DNA of 14,960 bases from JANLSE01 sp038214135. Lineage in GTDB: Bacteria > Chloroflexota > Chloroflexia > Chloroflexales > Roseiflexaceae. The stretch covers positions 1 to 14,960 of the forward strand of contig JBBQSD010000147.1 of the NCBI GenBank assembly GCA_038214135.1, written 5' to 3'. A program made the position numbers and the translations under genes. Positions 1 to 5,998 of this stretch are shown here, piece after piece (the first letter of the stretch is position 1; each line of letters begins with the position of its first letter). Below the pieces are notes generated by a model that searched no databases, was not told where the DNA came from, and was given only the letters and a program-made list of their open reading frames with translations.

Positions 1-1
1 G

Positions 2-631
2 ATCTCCGAGATCCCGGCGGCCTATGGTTTGTGTGGCGGTATGTCGGCTGCGTCTGCCGATTTCTTCTATTCTGGCAGGCCAATCCCACAGGAACATGCT
101 ATTCCAGCCAAGGATTCGCCACTGTACCAGTATTTGATGAAGCGCCAGCTCGATTCATTCAGCCCATTTGGCGAGCCGATTCTGCAGTTCATGGATTGGA
201 TGAAATTAGATGAGCAGAGCATCCTTGGTACATGGCACCGTTCTGCCGATCAGGTTGCGAAACTCAAATCGCTATTCAACGGCGGCATGCCCGTCTACCC
301 GATTGGGTTGGTGTATGCCAATCCTGGCCAGCCATTATGGGAGAACCATCAGGTGCTGGCAATTGGCTACCGCGAAACATCGCCAACAACGATTGAAATC
401 CCGATCTACGATCCGAATTTCCCGATGAACGATCAGGTATTTATTCGCGCCGAACGAGGCAGCGTTGAAGGAACCGATGATGCCGGCGAGGATATTCGGG
501 TTGGTTCATTGCGTTGCCAACGCATTGCAATCGTCGCCGATACGAATGGCAAGCCGATCGAGGATGCAAAACCGATGCGTGGGCTGTTTCTCATGCCATA
601 TGAACCACTCGTTCCACCCGATAGCCTGTGA
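2..631 (+). CDS. Papain-like Cys/His fold protein, 3' part (5' end outside window)
   Basis: The reading frame is open from the first bases of the window, so the gene is truncated at its 5' end and the TTG and ATG codons near positions 29-41 are probably internal. The visible part begins ISEIPAAYGLCGGM. The segment GLCGGMSAASADFF (Cys at the start of a helix), a later NHQVLAIGY and then IYDPNFP give the order Cys, His, Asp/Asn expected of papain-like or C39-like folds. I have seen this GLCGGM...HQVLAxGY...YDPN pattern in uncharacterised bacterial proteins, but I know of no assigned substrate. No signal peptide can be judged because the N-terminus is missing. The stop is TGA at 629-631. It could be a peptidase, an amidase or an inactive relative; the fold is more secure than the activity. 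Confidence 0.75.
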   Translation: MSEIPAAYGLCGGMSAASADFFYSGRPIPQEHAIPAKDSPLYQYLMKRQLDSFSPFGEPILQFMDWMKLDEQSILGTWHRSADQVAKLKSLFNGGMPVYPIGLVYANPGQPLWENHQVLAIGYRETSPTTIEIPIYDPNFPMNDQVFIRAERGSVEGTDDAGEDIRVGSLRCQRIAIVADTNGKPIEDAKPMRGLFLMPYEPLVPPDSL

Positions 632-739
632 TGTTAACAATTGGTAATCTGCACTGCTTCTCTCGAAAATCAAAATATCCTATATTGCTCGTTCACAGCT
701 ATAGGAAGATAGATCTTTTGCAGAGAAGCAGTAATCGAT

Positions 740-1489
740 ATGGCCACAACCTGTCCCCGCCAGTGCCCCGAAATCAGCCAGCATACAAACAACACTGCTG
801 TGCTTCGGCGGCACCTGCTCAGTGGTGTTCGCTGCATTCAGGCCTGGTTAGCGTTGGCTGATCAGGTGCCTAGGCTCCAGCAACGCCTTGATTGCCTCCT
901 GCAGGCATCAAAGATTGAACCAGCTAATCTTGGCCTACAGATCGATGTGCTGGCCTGTCGCCTGGCACTCACACCTGCGGACCAGGAGCTTGCTGGACAA
1001 CTACGGCAGGCAAAGGCACTGCAGATCGTTCGCACCGTACGGCCTGATTCGCTCCGCCGCCGCGAGCAACCTCGCTCGCTTGGCACTATTCTGATCGATA
1101 TAGGAGCGATCAGCGACATGGATATGCCCAAGCTGTTGAGCGATCAACGCCGAGCTCGCGATCAGGGGGTGCGTGTATTGATCGGCGAACTGATTATCCA
1201 GCGTAACTTGGTTCCGCCAGCTGCGCTGGCCCGGGCACTCATGATTCAGTATCATGAGCGCCAGGATTATGGCGCGCCACCGATCATGCTTGGTGAGATC
1301 CTTGTCGATGAAGGCTGGATCAACCTGCATCAGCTTGAACTCGCCATCGCCGAACAACTGCGGCTGCTTCAGATCGATCAACATGATTCAATCGGCAAGA
1401 TCCTACTGCGCTATAAACTTATTTCCTGGCCAATACTGCAACAGGCTATCGAGCACCAGCACCAGATTTCGCTGGCATCATACATCTAG
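740..1489 (+). CDS. Protein with four MshEN/GspE-N-like repeats and a helical N-terminus
   Basis: The protein has 249 residues and starts at ATG 740, with only a weak purine-rich stretch (AGAGAAGCAG) upstream. The C-terminal half holds four copies of one motif, beginning at about residues 114 (LGTILIDIGAIS), 148 (IGELIIQRNLVP), 184 (LGEILVDEGWIN) and 218 (IGKILLRYKLIS). Each continues into a helix ending in a hydrophobic-xx-Q pattern, and the spacing is 34 to 36 residues. This resembles the repeat of MshEN / type II secretion ATPase N-terminal domains, some of which bind c-di-GMP. Residues 20-80 look helical and TPR-like (ASKIEPANLGLQ). There is no ATPase domain, signal peptide or membrane segment, so it is probably a cytoplasmic adaptor or sensor. 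Ligand binding is unproven. The next gene is convergent, 8 bp away. Confidence 0.72.
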   Translation: MATTCPRQCPEISQHTNNTAVLRRHLLSGVRCIQAWLALADQVPRLQQRLDCLLQASKIEPANLGLQIDVLACRLALTPADQELAGQLRQAKALQIVRTVRPDSLRRREQPRSLGTILIDIGAISDMDMPKLLSDQRRARDQGVRVLIGELIIQRNLVPPAALARALMIQYHERQDYGAPPIMLGEILVDEGWINLHQLELAIAEQLRLLQIDQHDSIGKILLRYKLISWPILQQAIEHQHQISLASYI

Positions 1490-1497
1490 CAGGCGAA

Positions 1498-1902
1498 TCA
1501 GCAGCTCAATGGGGAGGGCCAGATACTCCCGCCGGCCCATATGGTGTGCAGCATCGTGATCAGATCGCGTGAGCGAACACCCTTCAGAATGTATCCACGG
1601 GCACCAATCTTCCGTGCGACACGGATATCCTCTACTGCGGACGAGATGGTGAGGATAACGATTCTGGTGGTCGGGCATGTGGCCGCAATCATTGCAGCAG
1701 CCAGCAATCCGCCACCTGGCATATTCAGATCAAGCAATACAATATCTGGCAATAGATCGCACGAGAGGGTAATTGCATCATCGGCAGTGCCAGCCTGCCC
1801 GACAACTTGCATATCGGGTTGCCCATTTACTGCTAATGCGATCCCCTCACGTAATAACCTGTGATCGTCGGCAACAACAACGCGAATGTACTCACTCATC
1901 AT
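1498..1902 (-). CDS. Response regulator receiver, NarL-type, lacking its DNA-binding domain
   Basis: The start is ATG 1902 (or the adjacent ATG 1899), placed behind GAGAGGAAA, which is a good ribosome binding site; the frame stays open upstream but reads unlike the family. With 134 residues it is a complete receiver: acidic pair D12-D13 (VVADDHRLLREG), phospho-acceptor D58 (IVLLDLNMP), T85 and K107 (YILKG). The sequence matches NarL/FixJ-type receivers, which normally continue through a linker into a LuxR-type helix-turn-helix for a total near 210-220 residues. Here it stops just after the receiver (IWAGGSIWPSPLSC). The neighbouring minus frame reads YLALPIELLIRLLDV, which looks like the missing linker, so a 1-nt deletion plus loss of the 3' end is likely. 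It may still act as a single-domain receiver. No histidine kinase is nearby. Confidence 0.82.
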   Translation of the reverse strand: MMSEYIRVVVADDHRLLREGIALAVNGQPDMQVVGQAGTADDAITLSCDLLPDIVLLDLNMPGGGLLAAAMIAATCPTTRIVILTISSAVEDIRVARKIGARGYILKGVRSRDLITMLHTIWAGGSIWPSPLSC

Positions 1903-2268
1903 TGCGGTTTCCTCTCGTCTCGCAATCACACAAACAAATCTAACAAACCAATAATTGTTTTTTAGTGTACCAAGCATCTTGAACTGCAATCATTACAACT
2001 ACAGCACACTACGGTGTAGCATCGCTCACAGCGGTGCAATCATCAGTTCGATAGCACTATGGATGCAGGGGGTGTTCTTTCATTGCTTATCTCTCTGTCT
2101 ATGTCGGAGCTATTGCCGAAAAGTAATGCCCACATCTGAATCATAGCAATATGTATGCAAGTGCACAGAAAAGGGCGCTCAGGTATTGCCTGAGCACCCT
2201 TGCTTCTGGAGCAGCGAACGAGCGTTCCGTCCATATGATAAACCACTGGCGGACATCCGCTCCCACTA
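1903..2268. other. Intergenic stretch between receiver and LPOR genes
   Basis: This stretch holds no convincing gene on either strand. It contains the leader of the receiver gene (minus strand; AT-rich around 1940-1975, ribosome binding site at 1908-1914) and, at 2171-2201, the terminator of the LPOR operon. I could not find a promoter for the receiver with both boxes well matched. Short frames here have no recognisable protein features. Confidence 0.5.
2171..2201 (-). terminator. Rho-independent terminator of the LPOR operon
   Basis: On the minus strand, 13-nt arms (AAGGGTGCTCAGG and CCTGAGCGCCCTT) pair with one A/C mismatch around a 5-nt loop (CAATA). The second arm runs straight into TTTTC, the expected U tract. 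It lies about 70 nt past the LPOR stop. On the plus strand the hairpin is followed only by CTTGCTTC, so termination is mainly in the minus direction. Confidence 0.8.
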
Positions 2269-3231
2269 TTACCCAAGCCCAACGAGCTGGGCGCTCAGAT
2301 CCCACATACGCGCTGCCTTGGCATCATCGCTGGCCTCGCGAGAGACCTGTTTCATAAAGGCTTTGCCGTTTTTCTTCTGCCGATTTCCCCAACTCCAGTA
2401 CACGCCCGATTGGCTGTAGATCGGATCAGCGACGACCTCGGCAACCCGCGCTCCAGCTAGTTCCTGCGAGACATACCCGCCTGTAACATACTTCTGAAAG
2501 AGAGGAAACAGCTTCTGAAACAGTGGGTAGTGGTTGCGAAAGAGTGGCGTATCGGCCACGCAGCCGGGGTAGAGTGAGCTAAACACAATGCCGGTTGCCG
2601 CATGATAGCGCCGATGAAGCTCTCGCATCGTCAGCAGATTGCAGACCTTGCTATCTTTATAGGCCTTGACTGGCTCGAACGCTTTGCCATCGATCATGGT
2701 GATCGGATCATGGAAGCCTGCGGCAAAGCCTGCAAAGGTGCCAAGATCGGGGCGTGGCGGAACTTTGCCGCCCAACTCCTGTGGGTTATGGGTCACTGTG
2801 CCAAGAATGATCAGCCGTGGCTTGCCATAGGAAGATTGCCGCAGATCGCCAATTAGCAGATTTGCCAGCAAAAAATGGCCGAGATGATTGGTTGCAACCG
2901 TCAGCTCATACCCATCTGGGCTACGCAATGGTGCTTTGAGCAGTGGCATATAGATCGCCGCATTACAGACGAGCGCATCGAGTGTGTGGCCACTGGTTCG
3001 GAAGTTGCGTGCAAACTGGCGGACGCTCTCCAATGAGGCGAGATCGATATGCATCACGGTATAACTGCTTTTCGGCAGGCCAAGCGACTGAGCAACTTTT
3101 TCTGTTTTGGGGAAATCGCGGCATGCCATCACCACATGCCAACCCCGTTGGATCAGCGCCTGCGCGGCATATAACCCAACCCCCGATGATGCCCCGGTGA
3201 CCACGACGGTTGGCTGTTGATTATGTTTCAT
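2269..3231 (-). CDS. por: Light-dependent protochlorophyllide oxidoreductase (LPOR)
   Basis: LPOR is a short-chain dehydrogenase that uses NADPH and absorbed light to reduce ring D of protochlorophyllide to chlorophyllide, late in (bacterio)chlorophyll synthesis. From ATG 3231 (GGGAG 8 nt upstream; a GTG at 3246 is in frame but worse placed) it has 320 residues, the usual length of the bacterial enzyme. Visible are the Rossmann motif TGASSGVG (12-19), CNAAIY (89-94), NHLGHF (115-120), catalytic Tyr191 and Lys195 in YKDSKVCN, and YPGCVADTPLFRNHY with Cys224, equivalent to the functionally important Cys226 of cyanobacterial LPOR. Cys37, Cys89 and Cys197 also sit at LPOR cysteine positions. The stretches GYVSQELAG and SGVYWSWGNRQ are diagnostic of LPOR rather than generic dehydrogenases. 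From memory it is very close to the Synechocystis enzyme. It is last in a three-gene operon. No other chlorophyll gene is in the window. Confidence 0.93.
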   Translation of the reverse strand: MKHNQQPTVVVTGASSGVGLYAAQALIQRGWHVVMACRDFPKTEKVAQSLGLPKSSYTVMHIDLASLESVRQFARNFRTSGHTLDALVCNAAIYMPLLKAPLRSPDGYELTVATNHLGHFLLANLLIGDLRQSSYGKPRLIILGTVTHNPQELGGKVPPRPDLGTFAGFAAGFHDPITMIDGKAFEPVKAYKDSKVCNLLTMRELHRRYHAATGIVFSSLYPGCVADTPLFRNHYPLFQKLFPLFQKYVTGGYVSQELAGARVAEVVADPIYSQSGVYWSWGNRQKKNGKAFMKQVSREASDDAKAARMWDLSAQLVGLG

Positions 3232-3283
3232 AGAACTATCTCCCACTTAGACGCAGCAGAGCATCTCTATCCTTATCTGTGCA

Positions 3284-3709
3284 TCATCCGACATATGTCT
3301 GGCGTGTGAACATACCAATGATCCACGCACCACTGATCAGATGCATCAATTCGGTTGCAATAACAGTAGTGGTGGTAAAGCGTTCTACGCCCTGCATATA
3401 CGGTTCTTGTGCGGCGGCGATTGGGCCAAATGCATATAACACCAGTACAACAACACTGATGATGATGAAGATCCGCAATGGCTGGCGTGTCCATTTGCCA
3501 AGAATGGCATATACTCCGGCTCCACCAATCACACCGATAATACTGAAGATGACCACCTCTGGTACACTGATCGTCATCTGCCCAAATAGTGTACCAAGCA
3601 ACCATACCAGCACATTGGAGATGGCGCTGCCAATCGCAGCAAATGCAGCCGCCTGAGGAATTCTGTGCAATGCGATCCGTGCGCTCTGCATATCTCGTGC
3701 CGATGTCAT
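3284..3709 (-). CDS. Small four-helix membrane protein, DUF6069-like
   Basis: The start is ATG 3709 behind GTGGGAGAAAGCACC, giving 141 residues. An in-frame start further upstream would add 19 polar residues that overlap the hydrolase stop. Four hydrophobic segments are visible at about residues 18-42, 50-70, 78-98 and 117-135. A basic loop (GKWTRQPLRIF) follows the second segment, and TELMHLISGAWIIGMF lies in the fourth. The helix pattern and the TRxPxRIF and LMHL signatures resemble the DUF6069 family of integral membrane proteins, which has no known function. It sits 53 bp after the hydrolase and 52 bp before LPOR, so co-transcription is very likely. A link to LPOR or pigment membranes is only suggested by position. 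Confidence 0.72.
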   Translation of the reverse strand: MTSARDMQSARIALHRIPQAAAFAAIGSAISNVLVWLLGTLFGQMTISVPEVVIFSIIGVIGGAGVYAILGKWTRQPLRIFIIISVVVLVLYAFGPIAAAQEPYMQGVERFTTTTVIATELMHLISGAWIIGMFTRQTYVG

Positions 3710-3762
3710 GGTGCTTTCTCCCACACTGTCGCGGTATTTTTGACCGTTCACGCAATAGATTG

Positions 3763-4530
3763 TCACGGCTCGATAAAATACTCGTTAATGCTGCGAACCA
3801 CATCCTGCGGGCGGGTGATCGTTGGCACATGCCCAGCCCCCGGCAGCAGATGCAACTGATTATGCGGAATCTGGGTCGCTAACCACTGCGATGCTTGCAT
3901 GGGCTGGATACTATCGGCCGTCCCGTGGAGGATCAGCGTTGGTTGGTGGATCTGGCTGACAAATGGCCGCAGATCAAGCCCATCCATGCATTCATACAAC
4001 CGAATCGCAGCTTCCTGTTCAGTTCGATTCACGATTTGCCGCCCCCAATGGCGCACAGCGGTACTATCTGGCTCGGGAACACATGCATCGACAAACTGGG
4101 CCAGTGTTGCGCGGTAGTTCGCTCGTAGGCTGGCAACAAAGGGATCAGGGGCAAGAGGTATCGGGCGGTGGTAGAGGCCCGCAACACAGATTAACCCGAT
4201 GAAACGATCTGGGTGCGCTAATGCAGCCTGAAGTGCAATTGCCACGCCAGCCGACTCAGCGGCCAGCACGCACTGCTCAATTCCCAGAGCATCGACAACA
4301 GCCAGAACATCCGCAACCATCGTAGGAACAGTTATCGAATCAAGCGGTGCAATGCTGGCACCACAGCCACGGTGATCAAACGCAACGGTTCGCCAGGATT
4401 GGCTCAGTATGGTAAACGGGGCGGTCCAAAGCTCCCAACTACCGACCCACCCACCAAGCGCTAGGATGGTGCGCGGCCCACTCCCAAACGACACGGTGTA
4501 GAGTTGGGCATCTGCGTGAGTGAGAAACAT
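3763..4530 (-). CDS. Alpha/beta-fold hydrolase
   Basis: The start is ATG 4530, set by AGGAGG four bases upstream; the frame extends 13 codons further but without a site. The 255-residue protein has the alpha/beta-hydrolase core: oxyanion strand LALGGWVGSW (about 24-32), FDHRGCGAS (51-59), nucleophile Ser93 in the elbow AESAG (Ala replaces the first Gly of GxSxG), acid Asp206 in LHGTADSIQP, and His234 in GAGHVPT. The triad is complete, so it should be active on an ester, lactone or similar substrate. There is no signal peptide. It is the first gene of the LPOR operon. BchO, the hydrolase linked to Mg-chelatase in phototrophs, has the same fold, but I see nothing specific to BchO here. Confidence 0.85.
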   Translation of the reverse strand: MFLTHADAQLYTVSFGSGPRTILALGGWVGSWELWTAPFTILSQSWRTVAFDHRGCGASIAPLDSITVPTMVADVLAVVDALGIEQCVLAAESAGVAIALQAALAHPDRFIGLICVAGLYHRPIPLAPDPFVASLRANYRATLAQFVDACVPEPDSTAVRHWGRQIVNRTEQEAAIRLYECMDGLDLRPFVSQIHQPTLILHGTADSIQPMQASQWLATQIPHNQLHLLPGAGHVPTITRPQDVVRSINEYFIEP

Positions 4531-4578
4531 AGCGCCTCCTGGTGCATGCAGCGTCTCTACCGATCCCACAATGACAGC

Positions 4579-4587
4579 AGTATAGCA
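4579..4587 (-). promoter_or_regulatory. Candidate extended -10 promoter of the hydrolase-DUF6069-LPOR operon
   Basis: The minus strand reads TGCTATACT, an extended -10 element (TGn plus TATACT). No good -35 box lies at 16-18 bp. Transcription would start about 40 nt before the hydrolase ATG. It is divergent from the LacI promoter about 100 bp away. Confidence 0.4.
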
Positions 4588-4683
4588 TGCGGAGCACGAT
4601 CCCTACCCGAATTGAATGTAAAGATCTATCACACTCCAGGGATGTAGCATTCTGCCTCCTCACCCCTGCCTCCTCCCATTCGC

Positions 4684-4711
4684 TTGACAAAGACACTATC
4701 ATGTCTATAAT
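4684..4711 (+). promoter_or_regulatory. Consensus sigma70-type promoter of the LacI gene
   Basis: TTGACA (4684-4689) and TATAAT (4706-4711) are perfect consensus boxes with a 16-bp spacer. The expected start, near 4718, falls inside the palindrome at 4714-4733 and leaves a leader of only about 20 nt. Confidence 0.85.
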
Positions 4712-4713
4712 GC

Positions 4714-4733
4714 GTAATACTAATTCGTATTAC
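4714..4733. promoter_or_regulatory. Palindromic candidate operator over the LacI transcription start
   Basis: GTAATACTAATTCGTATTAC is a 20-bp near-palindrome: 7-bp perfect arms GTAATAC/GTATTAC around TAATTC. It begins 3 bp after the -10 box and ends 3 bp before the LacI ATG, an ideal place for autorepression. That LacI is the protein which binds it is inferred from position only. I did not find a second copy in front of the importer genes. Confidence 0.6.
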
Positions 4734-4736
4734 TAA

Positions 4737-5780
4737 ATGACAGACACATGTATGGCTGAACATTCAGGCAGGCGGCGGCCAACGCAATCGGATGTTGCGC
4801 GCCTGGCAGGCGTTTCGCAGACGACGGTTTCGCAGGTGTTGAACAATAGCACAACGATCACGGTGCCACCCGAGACACGGCAGCGTATTCTGGATGCTGT
4901 TGAGCAGTTGGGCTATGTTCCGGATCACACCGCCCGTAGCCTACGAACGCGGCGGACATCAACGATTGCCTGTGCGATCCCGGATATTGCCAACCCATTC
5001 TACCCGGCCTTCGCCCGTGGTATCCAGGATGTTGCCGAGCAGTATGGCTATGATCTGGTGCTGTATAACACCGATGGCATGGCCGAGAAAGAAAGGAAGG
5101 CGCTGCGCCTTGTGCAGCAGGGCCGCGCCGATGGGCTGATTGTCGTGCTGTTTGTGCTAACCGCACACGGGCTGTTTCCCTTGCTGGAAACCGGCGTTCC
5201 GATTGTGCGCTTGGAATCCGTGTTGAAGGCCAGCGGGCCACTCCCACTCGATAACCTGTATGTCGATATTATGGCCGCGGCACAGGTTGCCGTGGCATAC
5301 CTGATCGAGCGTGGGCATACGCGAATCGGCCTGATTAGTGGTGGAGAAACGCCACCACAAACCGGGCGAAGCAAGGGCTATCACGCAGCATTGGCGGAAG
5401 CTGGATTGCCATTCATACCAGAACTGGTGCGGAGTGGCGATTTCCGCACCGAGGGCGGCTACGCGGCGATGCTCGCATTACTTGGGCTGCCCGAGCCGCC
5501 AACTGCCGTGTTCAGTGCGAACGACCTGATGGCGATGGGCGCACTTGCCGCTGCTCGTAGCCTGGGCCGCAGAGTTCCATACGATGTTGCCGTTGTTGGC
5601 TTCGATGATATACCGGCCGCACGACTAACAAACCCAACGCTAACGACCGTGGCGCAATTCCCAGATCGGCTTGGCCGCCGTGCGGCTGAACTGCTGTTTG
5701 AACGGCTGGAGGGCGGGGTTACATCTCCAGGGCGTAGCGAAGCAATGCCCTTTGAACTCATTCCGCGCGAATCTGCATAG
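4737..5780 (+). CDS. LacI/GalR-family transcriptional regulator
   Basis: This 347-residue protein has the family's usual length and order. A helix-turn-helix lies at about 17-37 (SDVARLAGVSQTTVSQVLNN) and the hinge helix at about 63-71 (HTARSLRTRR). The periplasmic-binding-protein-like effector domain runs from about 76 (IACAIPDIANPFYPAF) to the end, with SANDLMAMGAL and VVGFDDIPAARLTNPTLTTV typical of its second lobe. No Shine-Dalgarno precedes ATG 4737; ATG 4752 (MAEHSG) is an alternative start with no better site. It lies immediately before a sugar ABC importer and presumably represses it until the sugar, or a metabolite of it, binds. The effector cannot be read from the sequence. Confidence is high for the family and moderate for its target. 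Confidence 0.93.
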   Translation: MTDTCMAEHSGRRRPTQSDVARLAGVSQTTVSQVLNNSTTITVPPETRQRILDAVEQLGYVPDHTARSLRTRRTSTIACAIPDIANPFYPAFARGIQDVAEQYGYDLVLYNTDGMAEKERKALRLVQQGRADGLIVVLFVLTAHGLFPLLETGVPIVRLESVLKASGPLPLDNLYVDIMAAAQVAVAYLIERGHTRIGLISGGETPPQTGRSKGYHAALAEAGLPFIPELVRSGDFRTEGGYAAMLALLGLPEPPTAVFSANDLMAMGALAAARSLGRRVPYDVAVVGFDDIPAARLTNPTLTTVAQFPDRLGRRAAELLFERLEGGVTSPGRSEAMPFELIPRESA

Positions 5781-5998
5781 CAAGGAGGTGACACAGAACC
5801 ACAAGAGGTGTGCGAGGTGGGTACGTGCTTATTCTCATGCGCTCTTTTGCGCACACACCTCATAGGTCTCACAACCCATCACATAAGCTCGGAGGTAGTA
5901 CACATCGATCCCACGCCGGAACACTGGCGTAGGTAGGGCTTTTCGCTCAAAGCAGAGACAACAGATTGCCCGTATATCGCCAAAGGAGGCACACTACG
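5781..5998 (+). promoter_or_regulatory. Structured leader between the LacI gene and the importer genes
   Basis: Right after the LacI stop lies AAGGAGGTGA (5782-5791), a perfect Shine-Dalgarno with no start codon at a usable distance. GAGGTGTG (5805-5812) can pair with CACACCTC (5854-5861), enclosing a smaller GCGC...GCGC hairpin. A second imperfect hairpin is CCCACGCC/GGCGTAGG (5910-5933), followed nearby by GCTTTTC. The real binding site of the next gene, AAAGGAGG, is at about 5981-5988. I see no clear -35/-10 pair, so the importer may be read through from the LacI promoter or use a non-standard one. Confidence 0.45.

Noticed and set aside
1478..1678. Independent minus-strand gene overlapping the receiver
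   Set aside because: Only its last 15 codons look protein-like, and they fit a displaced receiver linker; the rest is the shadow of the receiver frame.
2269..3231. Generic short-chain dehydrogenase
   Set aside because: The LPOR-specific C-terminal half (YPGCVADTPLFRNHY, GYVSQELAG, WSWGNRQ) and cysteine positions are absent from ordinary family members.
3763..4530. BchO (Mg-chelatase-associated hydrolase) as the identity of the alpha/beta hydrolase
   Set aside because: Only the shared fold and the LPOR neighbour support it. The elbow AESAG and the rest show no BchO-specific feature I recognise, so the generic call was kept.
5910..5940. Intrinsic terminator of the LacI gene
   Set aside because: The hairpin has a mismatch and an 8-nt loop, and the short T run starts several bases after the stem; too weak to call as a terminator.
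5809..5946. Small GTG-initiated gene using the orphan Shine-Dalgarno
   Set aside because: The GTG lies about 20 nt from the site, and the roughly 45-codon product is rich in Cys, His and Thr with no recognisable pattern; it overlaps the foldable region.
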